A stretch of DNA of 64,000 nucleotides from Enhygromyxa salina (GCF_002994615.1 NZ_PVNK01000127.1:1-64000); one strand, 5' to 3'. Shown: positions 36,167-45,862, counted from the stretch's first letter. Program-made: numbers and translations. Notes: a model not told the origin generated them from the sequence alone.

Positions 36167-37258
36167 TCACTGCCAGATCGAGAGCGTCACCTCTGCGCGG
36201 AAGTCCGCGGGAGCGTGGAGCTCCAGCGAGTAGCGGCCGGCCTCGAGCGGCATCGTGCCGAAGAACCCGCTCGGAATCGTCTCGGGCCTCGCGCACGGCT
36301 CGCACTTGACCAGCTTCAGCTCGACCCCCGGGGTCTCGACCAGCTGCTCCTCGGAGATCCACAGGTCGTAGTTCATGCTGGCGTCGACGTCGAAGCGCGC
36401 GGCCGTCCAGATCCTGTCGGCGAGCGGGCCGATCGTCGCCGCGTTGGCGCAGTCGAGCGTGAAGGTGGTCTCGATCCGGTGCTCGCCGTCCCCGCTCAGC
36501 AGGCCCAGGTCCGGCGCGGCCTCCCCGACCCCGCACCCGAACACCCGCCAGCGGTAGCGCTCGGCTTCATTGCACTCGCCGAGCTCGGGCTCGAAGTCCG
36601 CGAGCAGCTCGGCGGTGGTCATGCCGACGACCGACTCCATGGCTGCGGACAGCTCGGCGCCGCTCGGATATCGGCCGGTGATCCGGCAGACATCGAGCAC
36701 CGCCTCGAGTCCGAAGCGCTCCACCAGGTACGCCGCGAAGCGACCGAGGATCCCGTAATCTCCGGGGGAGAGTCCGGACGGTGCCTCCATGCGCGCGACC
36801 AGTCGCTCGAAGTCGCTGGTCTTCGAGTCGTAGCTGTACCCGCCATAGACCTCAGCCAAGCCTTCTGTGAGGGCGCTGGGGCACATACCCGACGCCGTGT
36901 TGGCGAGATGAACCATCTCATGCTCGTGCGGGAGCAGCGGCGTGTGGGCGGTCCGGTCCTCGACCCAAGCACACGCGGACGCACCATCGCACGGCAGCTC
37001 GGCATCGTATTCCTCGTGCGAGTACCAGCGATACGAGCCGAGGTGCTCGCTGACGCCAAACTCCGCCGCGAGCGCCCAGGCGTAGGCGTCGACGTACGCG
37101 AAGGTCCCCTCGCAGGTCTCCTCCGCGCTTCGGTCTCGTCCGTCGATGTCGATCCACTCGCCGCGGTACAGCCAGTTCGGCTCGTACGGCTCCACGCACC
37201 CGCTGACGAGCGCGAGCACGACGCCCCCCAGCGCGCCGAGCTTGCTCAATCGATCCAC
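36167..37258 (-). CDS. Secreted lipoprotein with possible gluzincin site
   Basis: This 363-residue lipoprotein (lipobox LVSGC, Cys21) contains HEHEMVH near residue 112 followed by a Glu-rich turn ALTEGLAEVYGG about 17 residues on. HExxH with a downstream E could form a gluzincin-type zinc site, so a metallopeptidase is possible. A C-terminal beta-rich domain (about 255-363, ending FRAEVTLSIWQ) is probably a binding module. Start is GTG 37258, overlapping the end of the upstream, frameshifted gene by 13 bp. A second, broken copy of its 3' end lies at 37833. Confidence 0.65.
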   Translation of the reverse strand: MDRLSKLGALGGVVLALVSGCVEPYEPNWLYRGEWIDIDGRDRSAEETCEGTFAYVDAYAWALAAEFGVSEHLGSYRWYSHEEYDAELPCDGASACAWVEDRTAHTPLLPHEHEMVHLANTASGMCPSALTEGLAEVYGGYSYDSKTSDFERLVARMEAPSGLSPGDYGILGRFAAYLVERFGLEAVLDVCRITGRYPSGAELSAAMESVVGMTTAELLADFEPELGECNEAERYRWRVFGCGVGEAAPDLGLLSGDGEHRIETTFTLDCANAATIGPLADRIWTAARFDVDASMNYDLWISEEQLVETPGVELKLVKCEPCARPETIPSGFFGTMPLEAGRYSLELHAPADFRAEVTLSIWQ

Positions 37259-37742
37259 TGGCTATCCTCCAGCGTGACCGTCCACAGGTTGTGATTGCCG
37301 TCCTCGAACGCGACCTCGAAGCTGGCCATGCTCCAAAGGCCGCGGCTCTCGCTGATCCAGATCTCGGTCGAGTTCGCGGCCATGAAGCGGTTGGATCCCT
37401 CGCTCGCGTTGAGGCCGGAGATCATGAACTGCGCGGCCCCGGCAGGGATCTCGTAGCCCAAGAGTTGTCCATCCAGCGGGGCCAACACCTCGTAGCCTTC
37501 CGCCTGCCCCCACAGCCGCATCTGAACCCGGTCGGCGCTCAGCGACGCGATGCCGTTGGTGATGAGCACGGCGTCGACTTCGAACACATCGAACTCCTCG
37601 AGCGTGAACAGCGTGCCCGTGTTGTCGTAGGAGAACGCCGCCGCCGAGCAGCCGCGAGGCGTGCAGCCGGCGTCGAAGGTCGCCGAGGCGGCCCAAGGGA
37701 TGAGAGCAGGAGCAAAGGCGGGGTGATGCGAGCGAAGGTCAT
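37246..37742 (-). pseudogene. Secreted protein gene with an apparent 1-nt frameshift
   Basis: From ATG 37742 the frame codes for a good signal-peptide start (MTFARITPPLLLLSSLG), then runs into low-complexity nonsense. In the next frame a sensible mature protein begins at about 37691 (AASATFDAGCTPRGC) and continues to the stop at 37246. Adding one G to the GGG near 37690 would join both into one protein of about 165 residues with an intact signal cleavage region. The only start in the second frame is an internal GTG at 37587. Either a true frameshift or a sequencing error at the G-run. Function unknown; it overlaps the zincin-like lipoprotein gene. Confidence 0.65.
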
Positions 37743-37832
37743 GACCTCTACGGTCTAGGGCGAAACTAGACCCCGCCGCGTCGACGCACCTCGCAACATT
37801 TTCGGCGCTGAAGGCGTCGCCGCGCCCGGAGG

Positions 37833-37891
37833 CTCACTGCCAGATCGAGCGCGTCACCTCTGCGCGGAACTCAGCGGGTCCGTGGAGCTCC
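37833..37891 (-). pseudogene. Remnant of 3' end of the 36167 lipoprotein gene
   Basis: About 59 bp match the 3' end of the gene at 36167-37258 (starting at 36167) with only some five mismatches. Translated, the fragment gives ELHGPAEFRAEVTRSIWQ plus a stop, against ELHAPADFRAEVTLSIWQ in the intact gene. Nothing upstream on its strand extends the match, so this is a leftover of a duplicated gene. Confidence 0.75.
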
Positions 37892-37908
37892 ATTGTGAGC
37901 CCCCGGAT

Positions 37909-38412
37909 TCAGGGGTTGTCGCACTCGCTGTCGTCGACCTCGGTCACCGCGAAGGTTGCGAACATCTCGAGATCCACGTTGGCGACCTTGGTCCGCGGCT
38001 CGCCCCCGGCGGCGAAGCAGTGGATGCCCTCTTGGGTGTCGCCAGCGAAGGCGCGCAGCTGGGTCTCGTACTTGCCGGTTTGGGTCACCTCGACCTCCCA
38101 GTTCATCGACCCCGCGATGTCCGAGCAGTCGACGGAGGTCCCGGTGATCCACGGCGGATTCGCGGGCATCGTGCAGGGCAGCTCGGGGTCGAAGCAGTCA
38201 CGGCGCCGGGTCGCGAACTCGACCCGGTCGATCGCGGCCCCGCAGATCGTCGTCGCGTCGAAGTCGACCGTGAAGGTCGCGTGCGGGTCCTGGCCGGCGT
38301 CCTCGCTGCCGCCGTCGGCGGGCTGGGCGTCGTCGGTGCACGCAGTCACGGCCAGGCACGGGGTCGAGCACAGGGTCAAGAACAGGGCATTGCGGGGGCT
38401 AAACATAGACAT
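37909..38412 (-). CDS. Putative lipoprotein
   Basis: This protein of about 167 residues has a signal peptide with lipobox AVTAC, then an Asp/Gln-rich spacer and a beta-rich domain with several Cys (TTICGA, RRDCFDPELPC, SVDCSD, IHCFAAGG, SECDNP). ATG 38412 or 38406 may be the start; TTG 38424 overlaps the stop of the acyl-CoA dehydrogenase. No family recognised. It lies downstream of that gene on the same strand and could be a late member of its transcript. Confidence 0.65.
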   Translation of the reverse strand: MSMFSPRNALFLTLCSTPCLAVTACTDDAQPADGGSEDAGQDPHATFTVDFDATTICGAAIDRVEFATRRRDCFDPELPCTMPANPPWITGTSVDCSDIAGSMNWEVEVTQTGKYETQLRAFAGDTQEGIHCFAAGGEPRTKVANVDLEMFATFAVTEVDDSECDNP

Positions 38413-38420
38413 GATCGCGC

Positions 38421-39575
38421 TCAATTCAGGTAGCCGAGCTGACGGGCGGCGAGCTCTTTCATGATCTCTTCGGCGCCGCCGCCGATGCTCAGGACCTTGG
38501 TCTCACGATAGATCCGCTCGGACTTGACGCCGCGTATGAAGCCCGCGCCGCCGAGGATCTGGACGGCTTCTTTCGCGCACAGCTCGACGCAAGCAGTCGC
38601 GAGGTTCTTGGCCATGCAGACCTCGGGGATCGGGACCTCGCCGCGATCGATGCGCCAGGCGAGATCGTCGAGCACACACTCGACCGCGCGGATCGAGGTC
38701 GCCATGTCGACGAGCTTGTGACGGATGACCTGGTGGCGGACGAGGGGCTTGCCGAAGGTCTCGCGCTCGCGGGCCCAGGCCAGGGCTTCGTCGTAGCAGA
38801 CCCGGGCGAGGCCGAGGGCGAGGGCCGCGAGCATCATCCGCTCGCCGTTGAAGTTGACCATGATGCCCATGAACCCGCCGTGCTCGGGCCCGATCAGGTT
38901 GGCAGCCGGGACCTCGCAGCCGTCGAAGTAGAGGGTCGCGGTGTCCGAGGACCACCAGCCCATCTTGTCGAGCTTGGTCCGGGTCAGGCCGGGGGCGTCG
39001 CCGGGGATCGCAAGCAGCGAGATGCCCTGCATCCCGGGGCCGCCCGTGCGCACGGCGGTGGTGATCCAGTCGGCGCGCATGCCCGAGGTGATGAAGGTCT
39101 TGCTGCCGTCGACGATGTAGTGATCGCCCTCGCGGCGAGCGGTGGTCCGGAGCCTGGCGACGTCGGATCCGCCCGAGGGCTCGGTGATCGCCAGCGCGCT
39201 GATCTGCTCACCCGCGATGACCGCGGGCGCGATCCGCTGCTTGAGCGCGTCGGACCCGAGCGCGATGATCGGCGGGAGCCCGATCCCGTGGCTCATCAAG
39301 CTAGCGAGCACGCCGCCGGACCCGGCCCGGGCGAGCTCCTCGGTGATCAGCAGCTGGGCGAAGGCGTCGACCGGGGTCCCGCCGTAGGCCTCGGGGAAGC
39401 CGAGCCCGAGCAGGCCGAGCTCGGCGGCCTTGGTGTAGAGCGCGCGGGGGAACTCGCCGGCCTCCTCCCACGCGTTGATGTTGGGCTCGAGCTCGCGCTC
39501 GACGAAGCCGCGCACGGTCCGGCGCAGCTGCTCGTGCTCGTCGGTCCACCCGGGGTGCTTGCGCGCGAAGGCCAT
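38421..39575 (-). CDS. Acyl-CoA dehydrogenase
   Basis: This 384-residue FAD enzyme makes the first double bond in acyl-CoA breakdown. It has the N-terminal helical domain (LLGLGFPEAYGGTPVDAF), the middle beta domain with ALAITEPSGGSDVA and FITSG, and the C-terminal helices (RERETFGKPLVRHQVIRHKLVDMAT, QILGGAGFIRGVKSERIYRETKV) with the usual IGGGAEEIMKELAAR end. The substrate chain length is not readable. ATG 39575 shares its A with the TGA of the M13 peptidase gene (TGATG), so translation is coupled, an odd pairing of secreted protease and cytosolic enzyme. Confidence 0.9.
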   Translation of the reverse strand: MAFARKHPGWTDEHEQLRRTVRGFVERELEPNINAWEEAGEFPRALYTKAAELGLLGLGFPEAYGGTPVDAFAQLLITEELARAGSGGVLASLMSHGIGLPPIIALGSDALKQRIAPAVIAGEQISALAITEPSGGSDVARLRTTARREGDHYIVDGSKTFITSGMRADWITTAVRTGGPGMQGISLLAIPGDAPGLTRTKLDKMGWWSSDTATLYFDGCEVPAANLIGPEHGGFMGIMVNFNGERMMLAALALGLARVCYDEALAWARERETFGKPLVRHQVIRHKLVDMATSIRAVECVLDDLAWRIDRGEVPIPEVCMAKNLATACVELCAKEAVQILGGAGFIRGVKSERIYRETKVLSIGGGAEEIMKELAARQLGYLN

Positions 39576-41737
39576 CACCAGATCTCGCAGCGGTCCGGAG
39601 GGTTCATCGGCGTGCCCTCCTCGCACGAGAAGGCCTCGGCGAAGGCGGGCAGATCGACGAGCGGGCCCGCGGCCCGAAACGCGCCGGGCGAGTGCGGGTC
39701 AACCTCGAGGCGACGCGCGAGCTCGGGCTCGGCGACGTGCTGACACCAGTTTTGGGCCCAGGCGACGAAGAAGACCTGCTCGTTGGTCATGCCCTCGACG
39801 ACGGCCGGATCCCCGCCCTGCTCCTGGGCCCAGGTCTGGTAGGCCAAGAAGGCCTCCTTGACCCCGCCGATGTCGGCGATGTTCTCGCCCGCGGTCAGCT
39901 CGCCGTTGACGTACTTGCCCGGGAGGGCCTCGTAGCCGTCGTACTGCCCGACGACGCAGGCGACCCGCTCCTCGAAGGCCTCGGACACCTCCGGCGACCA
40001 CCACGGGGTCAGGCGCCCGGTCGCGTCGTACTTGCGGCCCTCGTCGTCGAAGCCGTGGGTCAGCTCGTGGCCGGCGACGGCCCCGATCCCGCCGAAGTTC
40101 ATGACCATCGGCTGGCTGGCATCGAAGAAGGGCGGCTGAAGGATCCCGGCCGGGAACACGATCTCGTTGTTGGTCGGGTTGTAGTAGGCGTTGACGAGCG
40201 GGGTCGGCATGAACCACTCGGCCTTGTCGACCGCGGCGCCGATCTTGGCGACCTCGCGGGCGGCGTGGGCCCGCTTCTCGGCGCTGACGTTGGCGAAGTG
40301 GGCCGCGCCCGTGATCTCGACCTCGCTGTAGTCTTGCCAGCGATCGGGGTAGCCGATCTTGCGCTCCATCGCGGTGATCTTGCCCTTGGCCCGGTCGCGG
40401 GTCGTGTCGTCCATCCACTCGAGCGTGGGGAAGCTCGACTCCATCGCGGCGTTGATCCGCTCGATCATGTCGTTGGCGATCGCCTTGCTGTCGCCCGTGA
40501 AGGCCCGCTCGACGTAGGCCGGACCGAGCAGATCCGGCAGCGCCCACATCAGCGACTGGGTGCAGCGCTTCCACAGCGCCGGGCGCTCGCCGACGCCGGT
40601 CACGATCTGCGCGAGCTCGAAGTTGGCCTCGCCGAGCTTGGTGTCGAGGTCCTCGGCGGTCGCGTGGATCACCATCCAGCGCAGGTAGGCCTGGAGCTCG
40701 GCGAGCTCGCGCTCGTTGACGAGCTTGGCGACGGCGCCGAGGTAGTCGGGCGTATGAATGTTGAGCTCCTGGGTCTGGGGGAGCCCGGCGCCGTCAAAGT
40801 AGGCCGCCCAGTCGAGGCCCTTGGCCCGCTTGCGCAGGCCCTTGTAGCCCTCCTTGTGATAGTTCGCCTGATCGTCGCGGAGCTCGACGGGGGTCATGGA
40901 CGCCGCGGCCAAGGTGGTCTCGATCGCGAGCACGGTCGCGGCGTCGGCCTTGGCCTGCTCGGCGCTGGCTCCGACGAGCGTGAACATCTTGGCGATGTGG
41001 GCCTCGTAGGCGGCGAGCAGCTCGCGGCCGCCGTCGCCCTCGGGGCCCTCGGCCGGCAGGTACATGGCGCGGGCAGGCAGACCGAGGCCAGCCTGGGAGA
41101 TGATCGCCATGTTCTTGTCGGGCCCGCCCATGTAGTCGGCGCCGACGCTGACGATGAACAGGGGCGGCGCCGCGGGCATCCCGAGCCAGCCGATCCGGCC
41201 CCAGACCGTGGCGTGGAGCTGACCGACGACCTTCATCAGCTGGTTTTTGTCGGCGATCGAGTCGATCAGCGCGAGGGTTTCGGCGATACCCGAGTGGCCC
41301 GCGGCGTCGCGCGCAGGCATGTCCATGCAGGCGTTGTAGTAGTTGCCGAGCTGCTGGGTCTGCGGGTCGGCGCCGCCGGCCTTGGCCGCGGCGCCTGCGG
41401 CCTCGAGGAGCTCGCGGAGCACGGCCTCGTTGTTCTCGGAGACCGTGTCGAAGCTGCGCCCGTAGCGGGGCTTGTCGGCCGGGCGCTCGTGGGCCGCGAG
41501 CCAGCCGCCGCAGGCGTACTGATAGAAGTCGACGCAGGGATCGACGCTGGCGTCGATCGAGGCCACGAGCCCGTCGACGCCGGTGCTGGGCACCTCGGCG
41601 GGCGCGGCCGGGTCGGGCTGGTCTCCGACCGGTTTGGGGTCGGGGTTGACGACCTCACCGCCGCGATCACAAGCAGGGGCGGCGCCACAGGTGAGCGCGA
41701 CCAGGCCCAAGGACACCCAGGACTTGATTCGAGACAT
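39575..41737 (-). CDS. M13 family (neprilysin/PepO-like) metallopeptidase lipoprotein
   Basis: This 720-residue zinc endopeptidase cleaves oligopeptides outside the cytoplasm. It has a lipoprotein signal (AAPAC, Cys23), the M13 N-terminal part (DPCVDFYQYACGGWLA, Cys pair), NAYYN (516-520), zinc motif HELTH (557-561) and ENIAD with the third ligand Glu618. The end CEIW is the near-universal C-terminus of M13 (CxxW). Start ATG 41737 is the first one giving a signal peptide. The gene is followed, with a 1-base overlap, by acyl-CoA dehydrogenase, and is divergent from the ABC transporter genes with about 95 bp between starts. Confidence 0.92.
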   Translation of the reverse strand: MSRIKSWVSLGLVALTCGAAPACDRGGEVVNPDPKPVGDQPDPAAPAEVPSTGVDGLVASIDASVDPCVDFYQYACGGWLAAHERPADKPRYGRSFDTVSENNEAVLRELLEAAGAAAKAGGADPQTQQLGNYYNACMDMPARDAAGHSGIAETLALIDSIADKNQLMKVVGQLHATVWGRIGWLGMPAAPPLFIVSVGADYMGGPDKNMAIISQAGLGLPARAMYLPAEGPEGDGGRELLAAYEAHIAKMFTLVGASAEQAKADAATVLAIETTLAAASMTPVELRDDQANYHKEGYKGLRKRAKGLDWAAYFDGAGLPQTQELNIHTPDYLGAVAKLVNERELAELQAYLRWMVIHATAEDLDTKLGEANFELAQIVTGVGERPALWKRCTQSLMWALPDLLGPAYVERAFTGDSKAIANDMIERINAAMESSFPTLEWMDDTTRDRAKGKITAMERKIGYPDRWQDYSEVEITGAAHFANVSAEKRAHAAREVAKIGAAVDKAEWFMPTPLVNAYYNPTNNEIVFPAGILQPPFFDASQPMVMNFGGIGAVAGHELTHGFDDEGRKYDATGRLTPWWSPEVSEAFEERVACVVGQYDGYEALPGKYVNGELTAGENIADIGGVKEAFLAYQTWAQEQGGDPAVVEGMTNEQVFFVAWAQNWCQHVAEPELARRLEVDPHSPGAFRAAGPLVDLPAFAEAFSCEEGTPMNPPDRCEIW

Positions 41738-41831
41738 GCGCGCCAACCATGCCAGACCGCGAGCCTCGGCCCGCGGGCGCGCGCGGGCCGAGCGACGTGA
41801 GGATCCGTGTGCCCTATACTCCACGCCGCCT

Positions 41832-42695
41832 GTGCTCGAGCTCGTCGACCTGCGCAAGTCTCATGGCCGCACCCTCGCGCTCGACGGTGTGTCGCTGCGC
41901 GTGGACGCGGGCGAGATCCTCGGCTTGCTCGGGCCCAACGGCGCGGGCAAGAGCACGCTCGTGTCGCTCGTCGCCGGTCTGATCGCGCCCGATGCCGAGG
42001 GCGGCGAGCTTCGGCTCGCGGTCGCGGGTGGCGTGAGCGGCTCACCGCGCGACCCCGCGGTCCGTCGCCACATCGGCCTCGCCCCGCAGTCGCTGGCGCT
42101 CTACGCCGAGCTGACCGGGGCCGAGAACCTGCGCTTCTTCGCCGGGCTGCAGGGCTGCCGCGCCGAAGAGGTCCGCGCGCGCGTCGACTGGGCCCTCGAC
42201 TTCGTCGGGCTCAGCGAGCGCCGCGATCATCGGGTCAAGACCTACTCCGGCGGCATGGCGAGGCGCCTCAACCTCGCCGCCGCGCTCGTCCACGACCCCG
42301 CGCTGCTGCTCCTCGACGAGCCGACCGTCGGGGTCGACCCGCAGTCGCGCGAGCGCCTCCTCGACAACATCCTGGACCTGCGCGGGCAGGGCAAGGCCGT
42401 GCTCTACACCACCCACTACATGGAGGAGGCCCAGCGCATCTGTGATCGGGTTGCGATCATCGACCGCGGCCAGCTGCTCAGCGTCGGCCGAACGGACGCG
42501 CTGCTCGCCGCCCACGCGGGCAAGCCGAAGCTGGTCGTCGAGTTCGAAGACGGGCGCGAGACCGTCGAGACCGACACGCCCCTCGCAACCCTCAACGAGC
42601 TCGCCGAGGGTCGCGCGCCGCTCGGCTTTCGCGTCGAGCGGCCAACCCTCGAGCAGGTCTTCCTCGAGCTGACCGGGCGGAGCCTGCGGGAGTAG
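41832..42695 (+). CDS. ABC transporter ATP-binding protein (ABC-2 type)
   Basis: The 287-residue nucleotide-binding subunit has Walker A GPNGAGKST (34-42), a Q-loop in the GLAPQSLALY segment, signature YSGGMARRLNL, Walker B ALLLLDEPTVGVD and H-loop TTHYMEE. The C-terminal part (KLVVEFEDGRETV, LEQVFLELTGRSLRE) is as in DrrA/CcmA-type drug or lipid exporters. GTG 41832 is used because LELVDLRKSHG is the usual N-terminal start. The permease follows after 8 bp. Export of a hydrophobic compound is likely; the substrate is unknown. Confidence 0.88.
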   Translation: MLELVDLRKSHGRTLALDGVSLRVDAGEILGLLGPNGAGKSTLVSLVAGLIAPDAEGGELRLAVAGGVSGSPRDPAVRRHIGLAPQSLALYAELTGAENLRFFAGLQGCRAEEVRARVDWALDFVGLSERRDHRVKTYSGGMARRLNLAAALVHDPALLLLDEPTVGVDPQSRERLLDNILDLRGQGKAVLYTTHYMEEAQRICDRVAIIDRGQLLSVGRTDALLAAHAGKPKLVVEFEDGRETVETDTPLATLNELAEGRAPLGFRVERPTLEQVFLELTGRSLRE

Positions 42696-42703
42696 CGTCG
42701 TCG

Positions 42704-43846
42704 ATGCACGCGATCTGGTCACTCATGGTCAAGGATCTGCGCCTGCTGCTGCGCGATCGCGGCGCGGTGTTCCTGACCTTCGCGTGGCCGCTCGTGCTCG
42801 CGACCTTCTTTGGTGCGCTCGGGCCCGGGTTCGGCGCGCAGCTCGACGACGAAGGGGGCGGCGCGATGACGGTGCTCGCGGTCGACGAAGACCGCAGCGC
42901 AGCGAGCGAGGCGCTGCTGACCGAGCTCGACGCCGATCCCCGCGTGACGCTCGAGCCCGCGAAGCTCGAGCCCGCCCGCGAGGCGGTCCGAACCGGCGCA
43001 TCCCCAGCCTACCTGCGCCTCGCGGCCGGGTTCGGGGGCCCGCGCGCGCGCGGCGAGCTCCGGACAGTCGAGCTCGGGGTCGATCCCCGCCGCCGGGCCG
43101 AGGCCGAGGTCCTCGCGGGCGCGACCGAACTCGCGGCCTGGCGCGCGCGCGCGCGGACGCTCCCGGGCGCGTCCCCTGCCCCGGCGCCCGCGCGGCCCCT
43201 GGAGCTCGACTACCACAGCGTCGAGCCCGGCTCGGCGAGCGCAAACGCGCGCCCGCCCTCGCCCTACGCGGTGACCTTTCCCCAGGGCATCATCTGGGCG
43301 GTGATCGCCTGCGCGGCGACCTTCGCCGTGAGCCTGGTCGAGGAGCGCAAGCGCGGAACCCTCGCTCGCCTCGCGGTCGCGCCCGTGTCTCGCCTCTCGA
43401 TCCTCGCGGGCAAGGCTGGCGCGTGTCTGGTTGCGATCGTGATCATGGAGATAACCTTGGTGCTCGTCGCGCTGCTCGGCTTCGGCGTCCGGCCCCAGAG
43501 CGTCGGCCTGCTCGTTCTCGCCCTCGCGTGCACGGCCCTCGGCTTCGTCGGCGTGATGACCCTGCTCGCCGTGCTCGGTCGCCGGACGCAGTCGGCGGCG
43601 GGCCTGAGCTGGGCGATCCTCATGGCGATGGCGATGCTCGGCGGCGGGATGCTGCCGCTGTTTTTGATGCCGAGCTGGCTGCAGCTCGCGGCCAGCGCAA
43701 GCCCGGTCGCGTGGGCGCTCACCGCCATCGAAGGCGCCGTGTGGCGCGGGTTCTCCGTCGCAGAGCTCGCGCCGCCGTGCGCGGCTTTGCTCGTGCTCGG
43801 CGGTGTGTGCCTGGCGCTCGGCGCCCGAGCCGTGCGCGAGCTATGA
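42704..43846 (+). CDS. ABC-2 type transporter permease
   Basis: This 380-residue permease has an N-terminal helix (VKDLRLLLRDRGAVFLTFAWPLVLATFFGA across 8-38), a large external domain of about 165 residues, and five C-terminal helices from about residue 195 (IIWAVIACAATFAVSLVEERKRGTL onward), the layout of DrrB/YhfK-like ABC-2 permeases. EERKRGTLARL is the conserved cytoplasmic loop contacting the ATPase. Partner ATPase at 41832. The external domain is Ala/Arg-rich and poorly conserved-looking. Confidence 0.88.
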   Translation: MHAIWSLMVKDLRLLLRDRGAVFLTFAWPLVLATFFGALGPGFGAQLDDEGGGAMTVLAVDEDRSAASEALLTELDADPRVTLEPAKLEPAREAVRTGASPAYLRLAAGFGGPRARGELRTVELGVDPRRRAEAEVLAGATELAAWRARARTLPGASPAPAPARPLELDYHSVEPGSASANARPPSPYAVTFPQGIIWAVIACAATFAVSLVEERKRGTLARLAVAPVSRLSILAGKAGACLVAIVIMEITLVLVALLGFGVRPQSVGLLVLALACTALGFVGVMTLLAVLGRRTQSAAGLSWAILMAMAMLGGGMLPLFLMPSWLQLAASASPVAWALTAIEGAVWRGFSVAELAPPCAALLVLGGVCLALGARAVREL

Positions 43847-43927
43847 CAAACGGTCGGGCCCCAACCCACGATCGGGATATCCCGTGGTGGTTGTGCCATA
43901 GGACCTTTTTCTGGTTCACTGGCCGCC

Positions 43928-45730
43928 ATGCGGCCTACCACCTACCTCACAGCTTTCTTGACCCTCCCTGCTCTCACCCTCGGGTGCGCTGACGACGGGG
44001 CCGACGATGCAGGCGACAGCGCGTCCGAGACCGGGACCACTGACCAAGGCGACGGCGACGGCGATCCTGGCGACGGCGACACCAACGAGACCGGGACCGC
44101 CGACCAGGGCGACGGCGACGGCGATCCTGGCGACGGCGACACCGACACCGACACGGGGGACGGCGACGACACTACCGGTGACGGTGACACCGGTGATGGC
44201 GACGGCGACACCGGTGACGGTGACGGCGACACCGGCGATGGTGATGGCGACACTGGCGATGGTGATGGCGACGGCGACACCGAGGCCCAGTTTTGCACCC
44301 CCGGTAACCAGGTCTGCGCCGACCCCGATAGCTACCAAGTCTGCGACGACCAGGGCGAGGCCTGGAGCGACCCGCTCCCCTGCGATCCGACCGAGGGCTG
44401 CCTCAACGGCGACTGCGTCCCGCAGTGCATCCTCGTCCAGTCCAACCCCAGCTCGGTCGGGTGCTCGTTCTTCGCGACCAAGCACGACAATTTTTACAAC
44501 AACAACAATAACCCGGCTCAGAACGACTCGCTGATCGCCGGCAACATCTCCGACGATCTGCCGGTCTCCGCCCAGCTCTACTTCGTCCCGGTCAACGGCA
44601 ACGCCGAGGAGGCCATGGGCGAGCCGGTCGTGATCCAGCCCCAGGGCACCCACACCTTCTCGCTGTCCCAGACCGAGATCGACAGCATCACGACGACCCG
44701 CCAAGGCGGCGTCTACCGGCTCGAGACCGACCTCCCGATCGTCGCCTACCAGCACTCCCCGATCGGCTCGACCGCGACCAACGACGCCTCGATGCTGCTG
44801 CCCGAGTACGCGCTGACCGGCAACTACATCGTGTCCTCGTACCCCGCGACCGTCGGCGCGTACCCGAGCTACTTCCTCGCGATCGGGACCACTGACGGGA
44901 CCACCGTCGACATCACCGTCGGCGGCGCGACCGCGGGCGGCGGCGGCATCCCGGCCCTCGCCAACGGTCAGTCGACCCAGGTCATGCTCGATCGCTACGA
45001 GGTCCTCAACATGGTCGTCGCCCAGCAAAACGGCGGCGACCTGTCCGGCACGATCATCTCGTCCGACAACCCGGTCCACCTGATCGGCGCGACCGAGTGC
45101 GCCAACGTGCCGCAGAGCCCCTACACCTACTGCGACCACATGGAAGAGGCCGCCTTCCCGCTCGAGTACTGGGGCGAGGAGTACGTCGGCGCCCACGCCC
45201 CGACCCGCGGCAACGAGCAGTACCACTGGCGCGTCTACGGCGGCGACGACGGCCTCACGATCAACACCGCGCCCCAGCAGCCCGGCTTCCCGCTCAACCT
45301 CGACAAGGGTGAGTACTACCAGTTCGCAACCAGTGAGACCTTCGTGATCACGGGCGACGGCCCCTTCTTGCCGGTCCAGTACCTCGAGAGCGAGAACCCC
45401 AACGCGGGCACCGGCGACCCGGCCATGTACCAGATGGTCCCGACCGAGCAGTTCTTGAACCGCTACGCCTTCGTGACCGGCGAGAACTACGACGTCCACT
45501 ACGCCCAGATCACGCGCCCGGCCGGCGGCGCCGAGGTCACGATCGACGGCAACCCGGTCGGCGGCTACTACCAGGTCGGCGCGTTCGAAGTCGCCGACGT
45601 CACCGTCGGCCCGGGCGCTCACTTCGCAGCCAGCGAGCAGCCCTTCGGCGTCGTCCAGGTCGGCTACACGGGCGTGACCTCCTACGCCTACCCCGGCGGC
45701 CTGAAGCTCGAAGTCATCAACCCGCAGTGA
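43928..45730 (+). CDS. IgGFc-binding-like lipoprotein with Gly-Asp repeats
   Basis: This 600-residue surface lipoprotein (lipobox TLGC) has a long linker of GDGDGDP and TGDGDGD units (about residues 38-118), a small Cys-rich module (FCTPGNQVC...CLNGDC, about 122-167), and then a large beta-rich domain. The latter has [17 protein letters not shown] and [19 protein letters not shown], typical of the IgGFc-binding family, named after a mammalian mucin-like protein; the bacterial role is probably adhesion or surface coat. A rho-independent terminator is at 45822. The stop region is repeated (45724-45767). Confidence 0.8.
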   Translation: MRPTTYLTAFLTLPALTLGCADDGADDAGDSASETGTTDQGDGDGDPGDGDTNETGTADQGDGDGDPGDGDTDTDTGDGDDTTGDGDTGDGDGDTGDGDGDTGDGDGDTGDGDGDGDTEAQFCTPGNQVCADPDSYQVCDDQGEAWSDPLPCDPTEGCLNGDCVPQCILVQSNPSSVGCSFFATKHDNFYNNNNNPAQNDSLIAGNISDDLPVSAQLYFVPVNGNAEEAMGEPVVIQPQGTHTFSLSQTEIDSITTTRQGGVYRLETDLPIVAYQHSPIGSTATNDASMLLPEYALTGNYIVSSYPATVGAYPSYFLAIGTTDGTTVDITVGGATAGGGGIPALANGQSTQVMLDRYEVLNMVVAQQNGGDLSGTIISSDNPVHLIGATECANVPQSPYTYCDHMEEAAFPLEYWGEEYVGAHAPTRGNEQYHWRVYGGDDGLTINTAPQQPGFPLNLDKGEYYQFATSETFVITGDGPFLPVQYLESENPNAGTGDPAMYQMVPTEQFLNRYAFVTGENYDVHYAQITRPAGGAEVTIDGNPVGGYYQVGAFEVADVTVGPGAHFAASEQPFGVVQVGYTGVTSYAYPGGLKLEVINPQ

Positions 45731-45767
45731 TCATCTTGCCGCAGTGATCTGGCCGCAGTGATCTGGC
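45724..45767. repeat. Triplicated gene end with repeated stop codon
   Basis: The 3' end of the IgGFc-like gene, cgcagtgatc with the stop TGA, occurs three times (45724, 45741, 45755 approx.), the last two in the 14-bp unit cgcagtgatctggc. The same cccgcagtgatc also ends the fibro-slime gene at 21889. Slippage or a shared gene-end cassette could explain it. Confidence 0.75.
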
Positions 45768-45821
45768 CCCCCCTGCGGCCGTCAGCAACGGCCGCAGGCG
45801 GCCGGCCGGTCGCCCCTCGCT

Positions 45822-45850
45822 CGGGCCCCCTGAAGGGGGCTCGTTTTTTT
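45822..45850 (+). terminator. Rho-independent terminator
   Basis: The hairpin cgggccccc-tgaa-gggggctcg (9-bp stem with one G-T pair) is followed by seven T at 45844-45850. It is about 90 bp after the IgGFc-like lipoprotein gene and is the clearest intrinsic terminator in the window. Confidence 0.88.
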
Positions 45851-45862
45851 GTGGGCCGAAAC

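Noticed and set aside
33657..36233. 858-codon plus-strand frame opposite leuS
   Set aside because: Codon-bias shadow; leuS motifs are all on the minus strand.
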